From Anarhynchus alexandrinus (lineage: Eukaryota; Chordata; Aves; Charadriiformes; Charadriidae), in contig VUYV01000041.1 in assembly GCA_008711295.1 (NCBI GenBank), positions 2,862,368 to 2,926,367 on the forward strand: 64,000 bases of DNA, read 5' to 3'. Of the stretch, positions 41,501-48,247 are shown piece by piece; the first letter of the stretch is position 1; each line of letters opens with the position of its first letter. The notes under the pieces are model-generated. The model did not search any database. It saw nothing but the letters and a program-made list of their open reading frames with translations, and was not told where the DNA came from. The position numbers and the translations under genes are program-made.

Positions 41501-44500
41501 CTACGTTTAGTCTCTGTGACATCAATGCAATGTGTTCATCGTATGCATTTTAGATAACCAGTGCACTCCTAAGACCGGATCCCCAGTCAACCATAAATCT
41601 CCATCAAGTGCCTTGTCTACAGTATTACATAGTATTCCCTCTGGAAGAAAGCAGAAAAAAATTCCTGCAGCCCTCAAAGAAGTAAGTGCTTTATTGGTCA
41701 GAAGTAATGCCTTGTTGGTATTATATCATCAATGTTAACAATGAAAAAAGTAATTCCATATTTTAGCCATCTTCCCTAGAATCAAAAGTCAAAATTCACC
41801 TGTAACAGTGCTTTGGGCCTTAGTTTTATATAGGCAGGCACCTGAACTATGGAAGCAGTGTATAAACTGCATAAATACCTGTGAGACTGTGATTCAGAGA
41901 GAGAGTTGGAATTGCAATTTCTTGCTTCCGTGTGTTTCAAAGAGTTGTGATTTACCTCTGCACCAACAGTCAGTGAGAAGACTCCAACTCAGCTCTTGGC
42001 TTATGATTTGGAAAGGTAGAGGTAAACTCTGCCTGCCTACACTGGAGGTCTTTAGAATGGGAGGAAGTAATTTTTCTTCTTATATAGGAATGTGTGTTCT
42101 CCAGCTGTAGGTGGTCCTCAGTGTTTTAGCCCTCTCTTGTCTTGTTGCATCCAATTTAAGTTCCAACCCTTAGTGTCTGCAGAAAGCTCTCTTCCAGACT
42201 AGATACATGGTGGCAGACAAAATTGTTTTTCTTTCAGCCATCTGAGTTAATTAGCAACATTAACTTGAGATCAGGTAAGAATTTGAGTCTTTGACACCAC
42301 AGGGCTCTGGAGATGTGTTTTAAAAAAGCTGTACTGCAAAAACCTGGACAGATGCATAACTCTTGGGTGCTGGGGTTTTTTTCACTTCAGGTTTCAGCAA
42401 ATACAGAAGATTCCACAATGAGTGGCTATCTACACAGATCTAAGGGCAGTAAGAAACCATGGAAACACCTGTGGTTTGTTATAAAAAATAAGGTGCTATA
42501 CACATATGCTGCTAGTGAGGTAAGACCCTACATATTAGAAATCAAACATCCAATGATAATACTGTATTTGTAATAAAATTGTTTATTTTTATGATCTAGA
42601 AACAAGCTATAAAATTAGAACACCTTACAGTAATGGATCTGATTGCGATGTAGTATTTTGAAAAGGCCCAGTGAGCTTGGTACCATAATACGCTGATACA
42701 GCTATGCTGTTTCTGATTCCAGACCTAGCTTTGAGTATCTCTGCACTGCACACCATTGCACAGTTGTAGGTATGTTCTGAGTCAGTTGAATACATGGGGG
42801 TCTCTTTAGAGGCATCGCACTGGGCTAGTGGCAAAGCCAACATTATAAAAGCATCTTGAAGTGTGTTGTTCTGCAGTTCCATAAGGTATTTTGAATGCTT
42901 GGAAAATGAGCAAACTAAATGTCTTGACTTCTCAAACTGTCTTCTTCAGCGTGGAGTTATTTAATCTACAGTGCTGCAGTAGAAAATAAGAAATGCATCT
43001 TGTCTAACGGCATTTGCTTCTTTATTTAGAATGTGCAGTCTTATTGCAGTGTGGAATAATCTTTAACCAGTATATATATAAACTCTGCACATCCCAGTGT
43101 ATGCTGAGGATGTAGTTTTATTGCATCTTATAATATTTTGCAATATACATGGATGTATTGTAGCACTGGAATATCTTGGGTTTTGCTTTTTTATATTATA
43201 TGTTGTAGTTTGCTAATAGCTTTCAAGAGCAAAATATGCAAAGCATCTCTTTAAAGGTATTGCTATCCCTCACTTTCTTTCAAAATGTAAGGCCCAACCT
43301 ATCCTGACCATGTAAAGAATTACCCTTCCTCACCCCGACGCCACCCCCGCTGCAGTTATTTCCTTGTTTGTGCTCAGATTCATTCCTGGGTTGTTCCTGC
43401 TGCGATGCCAACCTTTATTTTAGCATTTCCGAATTACATCCAGAACCTGTGATGTTATTTCCACCACATCATTGGCAATAGTAAAAAAAACCCAAGTAGT
43501 TCTAAAAATATCTTAAATAGTTATGTACAAAACAATTACTTTTGCAAAGATTTGAGAAATGTTTTAAAGTATTGTGTCTCTTCTGGCAGTTGCAAAGGAG
43601 ACTTTGGCAACTGTAAAGAAAGGCATATTAGTCTGTGACAGTCACCTTAAATTTTCTTTTGCTTGACTTCCTCCGAGATATTAGCCTTCCAGAGTAGCTT
43701 CAGTTTGCAGCTCACAATCACAAAATTAACTCTTTCCTATTTTATTCAAACTAAGGAATATATGTCCTTATTTTTCATCTTGATTAGCCATTGCAGGAGA
43801 CATTGTGTAGAGAGTCTCAAGGGAAGGTCCAGTGTGGCCTTAGCTAGGAAACCCCACTTAAGCTACCTATATTAGTTCCAAGTGATATAAAGATTAGTGG
43901 TAAAAATACCACTTATTAGCAGTACAAAGATCTAAGATAGTAAACCAGATTGCTAGGCCTTACTTTACTGTTTTCCAATATCAAGAAATGCTGCTTTCAT
44001 AGGATTCTCGTGTTTCAATGTAGAGGCAATTACCAAAGTCTTCACTTGATATGTCAGTTGTTTATGTACATTCTTTGTTTATTTTTTCCATCCAGAAGCA
44101 TTGCAGGACCCTGCCTAGTTACAAAACACTGTTTTGGAATTTGCACAGGATGAAAATACTTTCCCCCCCCTTCCAAAAATGCTGTGCATTGTATTTATTA
44201 ATTAAGAGACAAGAGTATAAAAAAAGGAAGTAATTGAGATGAATGAGGAAAGGGAAAGGCTGCCTTTTTAGCCAGGTTTTGAAATTAAATTAAGGTAAAA
44301 AGGTACAGTTTCTCTTGCTACTCTTTCCTAGCCAGCCACTTGTGAACACTCAGCAACTTCCCCCCCCCCCCATCCTGTTAATTTTCAGCAACAGAAAGCA
44401 AAATAAATTCAGCCATCAAAAAAAGCATTTGGAGTGCAACCCAGTGCTTGAGAGCGTAGGTTACATCCATAGCTCCTCCTTTTAGCATACTCAGTGCAGC

Positions 44501-47500
44501 TAATAGCATCCCATATCACTTTTAAGATGTGAAAACTCACTACTAAGGTTGTTGGAGAGAGCACGGGGCTAGATGGACCTTTAGTCTGCTGCCACGCGGT
44601 AGTCAACCTTTTGATATAAGTCCTTACCAGGCAGAACAATGAGACTATACAGTGAACGACAAGGTAGATGTTATCAGGGAAATAAAAAGAGGAACAGCAA
44701 TGTTGAAGTCTACGAGGTTTTGTTATTTCCTGTCCCTCGATTCATGCATGGAGACTATAAAAAGCAGCATTTTGTGCATGACTATTTGTAACAACTAGTT
44801 TGTTGTATAATCTGTTGCAATGGTATGGTGCATGAGTAAAGTCTAAATGCATTCCTTAGTATGTTTTATAAGCTCTAATTTTGTCTTGTTTGGTTTTTTT
44901 CCCCTGTAAAATAGGATGTGGCAGCATTGGAGAGCCAGCCTTTACTTGGATTCACAGTCAGTGAAGTAAAAGATGAAAACTCAGAGTCTAGAGTGTTCCA
45001 TTTACTGCACAAAAACACTTTATTTTACATATTCAAAGCAGATGATCCCCATTCAGCTCAAAAGTAAGAAACTATTTGAAGTCATTTGTGCTACTTTTTT
45101 CTAGAAAATGTTTCAGAAGTCATGAATGTTAATATTCACAGGTTAAATATAGGTACCAAAGATGCATATTATATAATATGTAAATAAAACTTTTAAATTA
45201 CTTACACACAAGGTCCTGGTTTTGTTAGGACTTCTCAAATGCTTTAAATGAAGCAGCAGACTGTCCTCAGCAAAAGATGAGCATAGGAGAATGGAAAAGT
45301 CCAAGATAAAATAAGAAATAATTCTTTTTCTTAGGCCATTCCTCTATCTGTGGTCTGCTCACGTGAAAATTGTTACCTTTGGAGAAATCCAGAAAATGTG
45401 TTTTAAGAGTAACTACTGATAGTTGTGTNNNNNNNNNNNNNNNNNNNNNNNNNNNNNNNNNNNNNNNNNNNNNNNNNNNNNNNNNNNNNNNNNNNNNNNN
45501 NNNNNNNNNNNNNNNNNNNNNNNNNNNNNNNNNNNNNNNNNNNNNNNNNNNNNNNNNNNNNNNNNNNNNNNNNNNNNNNNNNNNNNNNNNNNNNNNNNNN
45601 NNNNNNNNNNNNNNNNNNNNNNNNNNNNNNNNNNNNNNNNNNNCATGGCCTTGGGCAACCTGGTCTAGTGGGAGGTGTCCCTGCCTATGGCAGGGGGGTT
45701 GGAACTCGATGATCTTCAAGGTCCTTTCCAACCTAAACCATTCTATGATTCTATAATTCTATGAAAATAAGAAATAATTCTTTTTCTTAGGCCATTCCTC
45801 TATCTGTGGTCTGCTCACGTGAAAATTGTTACCTTTGGAGAAATCCAGAAAATGTGTTTTAAGAGTAACTACTGGTAGTTGTGTCCCTTTTTTTTTATCT
45901 CCAGATGTAAATTTGAGTTATTTTTAATGGCTATATGGCAGTAAAAATAAAGCAAATCCAAAATAGTAAGGGACAGAACTTTGAAGTGTGCGTGCAGATG
46001 TGCCCGAGCACATAGGCATACTTAATATGTTCAGACCAAAAGCTTGAATTCAAAGAACACTCACACAAGCTATTTCATTTCAAGTCCTGCTGATGTGTCT
46101 GAGTTTGGAATCATACTTATCAATTTATGTATTGTGTGCATTTTATATAAAATAATCTAGAAAGCTTGGTCATTAATCAGTAGAAAACATTTGCTATGTG
46201 AATCATGGCGTAAATTAGAAATGAGCATGGAAGCAATACATTTAAGCTATCTTGCCTAAATGCCTAGCTTATCTGACTGGTTTCACTGCAGTTTTCCCAA
46301 GTGAATTTTAAATTAATAAAATAGATTTCATGTGCTAACTAGTCATTATTAATACTTAAGCATTCAAATGGCTGCAGGTGTAGTTTTGTGCAAATAGGGA
46401 TATTCTAAAAAACAAAGTACCCACAGCTACTGAAAATTTTGAACAGCTGAGAACGTGCTTAATGATATTTCTCTACACGCAACATCTGTAACTATTTGAA
46501 TTTTGGGGGTATTTTGTCTTGCAGATGCACACAAATGTTTCACTGTTAATTAAGATAGTATTCTCTTGTTTCCACTATGGCCTCATTTGTACTATATAAA
46601 ACAAAACTAAAAAAAATCCAAGGCATTCAATAAGTTTGTTTTCCACAATGGCTTTTGTCATCAGTAAGAAAACTTGAAATTGGACATACTCTATTTTACT
46701 GAGGCTGGGAATAAAATTAAGTACCTTAAATTGCAAGCTTTCTCCAAGTATTTAATATCCTTACAAGATTTATGCTGAACCTCCAGAATAAATGCTGCTT
46801 CGATAGCATTAAAAGAATAAACAAAGAACACGTTGGCCTGTTTTCATCAGTGAACACTGTTTTTTCCTGTTAGTGCGAAAGAAATATCTGATGTATTTGT
46901 GTAAGTACAGTAGTAAATTTTAACAGATGTTTACTTTTTTGACAAGCTTTGATATTGTCAATCCAGTACTATGTTCAATGCTTAAGCTGTTCATGAATTC
47001 ATTGTATTTGTATTCCATTTTTGTTATTTTTAATGAATGGCAGTAGAAAATACAGTAAGCCCTAAAAAGTAAGGAACAGAAGTTTGTGTGTGCAGACAGG
47101 CACAAGCGCTTACATATGCTGAATATGTTCATACCAAAAGCCTTGAATTCAAAGAACATGCATGCAGTTACCAAATTAAACTCTCAGGGCAAGGAAGAGC
47201 CAACATCTCTAAGACAGGTGAATACTAAGACAGGTTTGAATTTCCATGATAAAGGTAATTTTACAGTCTTTGTCTCCTACAGTTCTTGCAAGATTTTCAC
47301 TTGGGGAAAAAAAAATCATCAGTTTGTGGGCCCCTTAACTTTAAACGCACACAGTTCAGCTCTCACTGGGAAGACAGAATTATTCCATTTTTTGCTGTAT
47401 TTGTCAGGGCAGCATCGGAGTACTTCAGAAACATTAATTTTTGCAGCATCCTTGAGAAGGTGAGGATGTTAATCAAGTAGAAACAGAAACCACAGCTATA

Positions 47501-48247
47501 GGGGCTAAAAGTATCTGAATATTAAGTTTGAATTTCCGGTTTGAGACACCTTGGATCAGCTGTTTGGGACTTCCCCCCTCCATCCCTTTTGCATGCACTT
47601 GTGTTCTCACAGATACAATGTGCAGCGTATCTGTTAATATGTGATTCAGCAGTAGCACGTATTGCGTGTGTGAATACAGGGAAGTTCTGTCATTATGCAA
47701 AAGCACCATTCCTCCACCCCAGCCCATGTGCCTTGTGGCTTCCTCCCTCAGCCCCACTCGTCCTTCACTAACACCCTTGTACCAGCTGCAAAAGCAGAGG
47801 GTGTGAGTTATGCGGATGGCTACCTCAGTTATGGTAGTGTCCTGATTCATCCCAGACCCTGGTTGCAGTGAAATAAGACAAGGAAGTATTGGGGTTTTTA
47901 AAAAAGGTATGCAATCATGGCATATCCTACTTTTTGAGCATTTGATTCCCCAGCTTCACTTGTTCTTCATGCACGTAACTTCAGTATGGAACAGTTTCTA
48001 TCATCTGGCCTTGTACTGATACCTAATACGCCTCTAGCAAGCTTTGTATGTTTGGACTCATTGGATAGATTTCTGGCATTTGGACTAATAGGCCAACTGG
48101 TAATGGAAGTTGTAATGGATGTTACTTCTGGTATGAATCTGTAGCTAGTCGTAGCAGTCTGACTTACACTTTTACCAGCAACCTCCTAACAGTGTTTAAT
48201 TTTCCAATAGGTGGATAGAAGCTTTTCAAGAAGGCACCATATTATAG
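5413..48247 (+). CDS. FGD6: FGD6, C-terminal 617 residues in 19 exons (5' part outside window)
   Basis: FGD6 is a Rho-family guanine nucleotide exchange factor of the faciogenital dysplasia group. Family knowledge places it as a Cdc42 activator acting on endosomal and actin-rich membranes. Nineteen exons splice in frame with AG/GT borders throughout. Numbering residues from the first whole codon at 5,414, the order is: acidic linker 1-49; DH domain about 58-250, with conserved helix motif [15 protein letters not shown] at 199-213; PH1 about 278-374, with its C-terminal-helix Trp at 361; FYVE about 406-470; linker; PH2 about 523-614, with Trp 607; stop TAG at 48,245-48,247. All eight FYVE zinc cysteines are present and no frameshift or stop is seen. 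The human protein is about 1,430 residues, so roughly 810 N-terminal residues lie upstream. The DH-PH-FYVE-PH order is shared by FGD1-6. The assignment to FGD6 rests on remembered close similarity along the whole segment, including the C-terminus ending GTIL. Confidence 0.95.
5561..8939 (+). other. FGD6: FGD6 intron 3
   Basis: No coding exon was recognised. It has an A15 run at about 6,636-6,650. A CpG-richer patch at about 6,770-7,000 includes a CACGTG E-box at 6,977-6,982. The open frames here have no family resemblance. Confidence 0.8.
8940..9007 (+). CDS. FGD6: FGD6 exon 4 (start of DH domain)
   Basis: The acceptor is TTTGCAG and the donor is a perfect GTAAGT. The exon is 68 bp and ends with two bases of a Val codon. 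It encodes a lysine-rich lead-in, then [14 protein letters not shown], the first DH helix (conserved region 1), whose glutamate-containing face contacts the GTPase switch in family structures. Confidence 0.95.
9100..9130 (+). CDS. FGD6: FGD6 exon 5, a 31-bp micro-exon in the DH domain
   Basis: The acceptor is CTGATAG and the donor is GTAAGT. Only 31 bp long, it completes a Val and encodes [10 protein letters not shown], continuing the first DH helix. It follows a 92-bp intron (9,008-9,099) and precedes an 8.6-kb intron. Skipping it would shift the frame, so it must be constitutive for a functional GEF. Confidence 0.93.
10732..10748 (+). repeat. (GT)n microsatellite
   Basis: A short uninterrupted TG run in FGD6 intron 5. 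Confidence 0.9.
12625..12675 (+). repeat. AT-rich microsatellite
   Basis: Clustered TATATA runs with interruptions in FGD6 intron 5. Confidence 0.85.
12781..12975 (+). mobile_element. MIR-like SINE fossil (tentative)
   Basis: The order of degenerate words follows the MIR core: a 'GTCCTGGTTT...ACTGTTTGGCTGTGAAATA' part, then 'CTCTCAACCTCC', then 'CCAACTGTAAAG', and finally 'GAAGTGCTTTAGAATTGC'. The match is by memory and heavily diverged. Confidence 0.45.
16493..16522 (+). repeat. T/C homopolymer tract
   Basis: TTTTTCC followed by a T run of about 18 and then CCCCC. On the minus strand this would be a poly(A)-like tract, but no retroposed gene was seen next to it. Confidence 0.9.
17715..17866 (+). 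CDS. FGD6: FGD6 exon 6 (DH domain)
   Basis: The acceptor is CCGGCAG and the donor is TG|GTGACT. The exon is 152 bp: 50 codons plus two bases of a Trp. It encodes [12 protein letters not shown] through ELEERLSHW, including the [18 protein letters not shown] helix typical of the FGD-family DH fold. Windows near this exon that read open through the acceptor are artefacts of intron sequence. Confidence 0.95.
17867..18701 (+). other. FGD6: FGD6 intron 6
   Basis: An 835-bp intron with no coding signal. A segment at about 18,250-18,320 resembles ancient amniote repeat sequence (see findings), but I could not name the family. Confidence 0.85.
18702..18858 (+). CDS. FGD6: FGD6 exon 7 (DH domain)
   Basis: The acceptor is GTTCCTAG and the donor is GAG|GTACTG. 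The exon is 157 bp; the first base completes Trp, then 52 codons follow and it ends in phase 0. It encodes [20 protein letters not shown] and the [18 protein letters not shown] segment, which is the second conserved region of the DH domain. Confidence 0.95.
18859..19906 (+). other. FGD6: FGD6 intron 7, mostly assembly gap
   Basis: The visible parts are 172 bp before and 63 bp after an N run. The left flank ends in T/C-rich sequence and the right flank begins with T7, so a low-complexity tract probably broke the assembly. Confidence 0.9.
19031..19843. other. Assembly gap of 813 N
   Basis: A continuous N run lies inside FGD6 intron 7. The flanking exons join in phase with no missing residues compared with the family, so no coding sequence should be lost. 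Open frames reported across it are meaningless. Confidence 0.99.
19907..19994 (+). CDS. FGD6: FGD6 exon 8 (DH conserved region 3)
   Basis: The acceptor is CTTTCAG and the donor is ACAG|GTACAG. The exon is 88 bp, 29 codons plus one base. It encodes [20 protein letters not shown] and then IPQYRLLLT, the long CR3 helix that forms the core GTPase-binding surface of RhoGEFs. It lies just 63 bp downstream of an 813-bp N gap that sits wholly within the preceding intron. Confidence 0.96.
20615..20770 (+). mobile_element. MIR-like SINE fossil (tentative)
   Basis: GGAAATCTGGGCTCTATACC, CTGCTCTGGCACTGGC, GGCCTTAAGCGAGTCATC, TGTGCTTCCTTTTCTGTAAA and a following AGCAATGATA track the MIR consensus (CTGGGTTC, GGCTCTGCCACT, CCTTGGGCAAGTC, GTGCCTCAGTTTCCTC, CTGTAAAATGGG, ATAATA). 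This is a better match than the one at 12.8 kb. Confidence 0.55.
23290..23526 (+). repeat. Two direct copies of a 118-bp unit around a single N
   Basis: Copy 1 is 23,290-23,407, the N is at 23,408 and copy 2 is 23,409-23,526. Both begin TTAAATACAGAATTTT and end TTTTTGAGT, with only a few differences. A lone N at the junction suggests a minimum-size gap or a failed contig overlap. Confidence 0.95.
25730..25780 (+). CDS. FGD6: FGD6 exon 9 (DH domain, 51 bp)
   Basis: The acceptor is TTATACAG and the donor is CAAG|GTAAAT. The 51-bp exon completes an Asp, encodes [16 protein letters not shown] and leaves one base of the next Asp codon. It continues the DH helix bundle directly after the CR3 helix. 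Confidence 0.95.
25781..28942 (+). other. FGD6: FGD6 intron 9 (3.2 kb)
   Basis: No coding exon was recognised. It has an A/C-rich low-complexity run at 27,188-27,238. A 23-bp sequence is repeated with a 34-bp period at 28,400-28,456. Otherwise it is plain AT-rich intron. Confidence 0.85.
28400..28456 (+). repeat. 23-bp sequence repeated with 34-bp period
   Basis: TTTCCTGGTATTAAAAGTTT followed by GAA occurs at 28,400-28,422 and again at 28,434-28,456. It is probably a small local duplication. Confidence 0.9.
28943..29001 (+). CDS. FGD6: FGD6 exon 10 (end of DH domain)
   Basis: The acceptor is TCCTTCAG and the donor is a perfect GTAAGT. The exon is 59 bp: two bases complete Asp, then 19 codons encode [19 protein letters not shown], the last DH helix leading to the PH1 linker. 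Confidence 0.95.
29057..29082 (+). repeat. (TTTG)n microsatellite
   Basis: An interrupted TTTG repeat in the pyrimidine-rich part of the short intron 10, about 65 bp before the exon 11 acceptor. Confidence 0.9.
29146..29217 (+). CDS. FGD6: FGD6 exon 11 (DH-PH1 linker)
   Basis: The acceptor is CCCTGTAG and the donor is AGG|GTAGGT. The 72-bp exon has 24 whole codons and encodes [20 protein letters not shown] followed by QPGR, the linker joining the DH domain to the first PH domain. The frame stays open into the downstream intron until TGA at about 29,350 (see findings). Confidence 0.95.
29218..29723 (+). other. FGD6: FGD6 intron 11
   Basis: A 506-bp intron. The frame of exon 11 stays open for 44 codons into it, to a TGA at about 29,350. 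A short (ATG)n run lies at about 29,637-29,652. The preceding intron 10 (29,002-29,145) carries a (TTTG)n tract at about 29,057-29,082. Confidence 0.85.
29724..29792 (+). CDS. FGD6: FGD6 exon 12 (PH1, first strands)
   Basis: The acceptor is TTGCTAG and the donor is CTG|GTAAGA. The 69-bp exon (23 codons) encodes [20 protein letters not shown] and then FFL. This is the beta1-beta3 part of PH1, with a basic beta1/beta2 loop of the kind that contacts phosphoinositides. Confidence 0.95.
29793..31434 (+). other. FGD6: FGD6 intron 12
   Basis: A 1.6-kb intron without coding signal. A (CCCT)n tract lies at about 30,150-30,172. The segment at 30,215-30,310 is vaguely MIR-like but too weak to call. Confidence 0.85.
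31435..31518 (+). CDS. FGD6: FGD6 exon 13 (PH1 core)
   Basis: The acceptor is TATTACAG and the donor is AAG|GTGAGT. The 84-bp exon (28 codons) encodes [20 protein letters not shown] followed by MLSLAGMK. FNDxLLYT is the usual beta3-beta4 motif of RhoGEF-associated PH domains. Confidence 0.96.
31519..32673 (+). other. FGD6: FGD6 intron 13
   Basis: A 1.15-kb intron. The higher-GC middle (about 32,000-32,560) is open in several frames on both strands, with no recognisable protein or repeat. Confidence 0.85.
32674..32753 (+). CDS. FGD6: FGD6 exon 14 (PH1)
   Basis: The acceptor is GACTGAAG, with an interrupted pyrimidine tract, and the donor is a perfect GTAAGT. The 80-bp exon has 26 codons plus two bases and encodes [20 protein letters not shown] then SFILSA, the last strands of PH1. 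Confidence 0.95.
32754..37868 (+). other. FGD6: FGD6 intron 14 (5.1 kb)
   Basis: No coding exon was recognised. It contains an A-rich tract at about 35,718-35,765, a GC-richer segment at 35,390-35,670, another at about 36,720-37,200, and a (GGGA)n run at about 37,608-37,627. Confidence 0.85.
37608..37627 (+). repeat. (GGGA)n microsatellite
   Basis: About five AGGG units in FGD6 intron 14, within purine-rich sequence. Confidence 0.9.
37869..37971 (+). CDS. FGD6: FGD6 exon 15 (PH1 C-terminal helix)
   Basis: The acceptor is TCCAACAG and the donor is GAG|GTATAT. The 103-bp exon completes a Ser and encodes 34 residues. [20 protein letters not shown] holds the signature Trp of the PH C-terminal helix. 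The rest ([14 protein letters not shown]) is linker towards the FYVE finger. It follows a 5.1-kb intron. Confidence 0.95.
37972..38486 (+). other. FGD6: FGD6 intron 15
   Basis: A 515-bp AT-rich intron with nothing recognised in it. Confidence 0.9.
38487..38633 (+). CDS. FGD6: FGD6 exon 16 (first half of FYVE zinc finger)
   Basis: The acceptor is TTCTCTCAG and the donor is AAG|GTTGGG, a weak site lacking the usual purine at +3. The 147-bp exon (49 codons) encodes an acidic linker, the WIPD motif (WxxD), the CMIC zinc pair and the [10 protein letters not shown] basic motif. The basic motif is the FYVE signature that binds PtdIns3P. The reading frame continues 24 codons into the intron before a TGA at about 38,707. 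Confidence 0.96.
38634..39479 (+). other. FGD6: FGD6 intron 16 (interrupts the FYVE finger)
   Basis: An 846-bp intron with a weak donor (GTTGGG). Retention would truncate the FYVE finger after the CRACG motif. Nothing else was recognised. Confidence 0.9.
39480..39582 (+). CDS. FGD6: FGD6 exon 17 (second half of FYVE zinc finger)
   Basis: The acceptor is GTTTCCAG and the donor is CAAG|GTAAAG. The 103-bp exon (34 codons plus one base) encodes [20 protein letters not shown] then [14 protein letters not shown]. It supplies the CQAC and CDHC zinc pairs and the RVC motif, completing a finger with all eight cysteines. Confidence 0.96.
39583..41553 (+). other. FGD6: FGD6 intron 17
   Basis: A 2.0-kb intron. 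GC content is higher at about 40,500-41,200. No exon or named repeat was recognised. Confidence 0.9.
41554..41681 (+). CDS. FGD6: FGD6 exon 18 (FYVE-PH2 linker)
   Basis: The acceptor is CATTTTAG and the donor is GAA|GTAAGT. The 128-bp exon completes an Asp and gives 42 residues rich in Ser, Pro and Lys, including [13 protein letters not shown]. It is an unstructured, basic linker between the FYVE finger and PH2. Confidence 0.95.
41682..42390 (+). other. FGD6: FGD6 intron 18
   Basis: A 709-bp intron with nothing recognised in it. Confidence 0.9.
42391..42519 (+). CDS. FGD6: FGD6 exon 19 (PH2, first half)
   Basis: The acceptor is CACTTCAG and the donor is GAG|GTAAGA. The 129-bp exon (43 codons) encodes [20 protein letters not shown] and [14 protein letters not shown]. 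This is a typical PH start: GYL, a basic loop, then W-x-x-x-WFVI and LYTY. Confidence 0.96.
42520..44914 (+). other. FGD6: FGD6 intron 19
   Basis: A 2.4-kb AT-rich intron with a C-homopolymer of about 12 bases at 44,360-44,371. No exon or named repeat was recognised. Confidence 0.9.
44915..45063 (+). CDS. FGD6: FGD6 exon 20 (PH2, second half)
   Basis: The acceptor is TAAAATAG and the donor is AA|GTAAGA. The 149-bp exon has 49 codons plus two bases. It encodes [15 protein letters not shown], the [16 protein letters not shown] segment and [14 protein letters not shown], which are the last PH2 strands and the start of its C-terminal helix. Confidence 0.95.
45308..45428 (+). repeat. 121-bp direct repeat, copy 1 (before gap and CR1)
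   Basis: It starts AAAATAAGAAATAATTC and ends TAGTTGTGT just before the N gap. It matches copy 2 at 45,764-45,884 with a single difference that I can see (CTGATAG here, CTGGTAG there). It is either an unusually long target-site duplication or an assembly artefact. Confidence 0.95.
45429..45643. other. Assembly gap of 215 N
   Basis: The N run begins exactly where the first 121-bp direct repeat copy ends and finishes inside a CR1 element, so it hides the CR1 5' end. Confidence 0.99.
45644..45763 (+). mobile_element. CR1 LINE, truncated 3' end
   Basis: About 120 bp is visible. It has the typical avian CR1 3' UTR wording (GGGCAACCTGGTCTAGTGGG, then GGTCCTTTCCAACC) and ends in short ATTCTATG-type repeats at 45,740-45,763 instead of poly(A). 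It is sense-oriented within the FGD6 intron. The low apparent decay suggests a fairly young copy. The 5' side is in the N gap, so the full length is unknown. Confidence 0.92.
45764..45884 (+). repeat. 121-bp direct repeat, copy 2 (directly after CR1)
   Basis: It begins at the base after the CR1 tail and runs to TAGTTGTGT, then continues uniquely into a T-rich stretch. It is the counterpart of 45,308-45,428. Confidence 0.95.
45915..46067 (+). repeat. Diverged intron duplication, copy A
   Basis: It is similar over about 150 bp to 47,021-47,165. Shared words include GTTATTTTTAATG, AGTAAGG-ACAGAA, AATATGTTCA-ACCAAAAGC and TTGAATTCAAAGAACA, in the same order and spacing with small indels. The family is unknown. 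Confidence 0.75.
47021..47165 (+). repeat. Diverged intron duplication, copy B
   Basis: Second copy of the segment at 45,915-46,067, about 1.1 kb downstream in the same orientation. Similarity stops on both sides, so it is not simply part of a longer tandem duplication that I can follow. Confidence 0.75.
48211..48247 (+). CDS. FGD6: FGD6 exon 21, coding part with stop codon
   Basis: The acceptor is TTCCAATAG. The first base completes a Lys, then [11 protein letters not shown] and TAG follow. The Trp is the invariant residue of the PH2 C-terminal helix, and the ending matches the FGD6 C-terminus as I recall it. The exon continues as the 3' UTR. Confidence 0.95.

Larger units (their letters stand above)
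45064..48210 (+). other. FGD6: FGD6 intron 20, repeat-bearing
   Basis: A 3.1-kb intron holding the second N gap, a CR1 3' end, the 121-bp direct repeats around them, and a diverged duplication of about 150 bp (about 45,915-46,067 and 47,021-47,165). No coding exon was recognised. Confidence 0.88.

Noticed and set aside
45267..45756. Open frames across the second gap
   Set aside because: They are mostly N's plus the CR1 tail and contain no real coding sequence.
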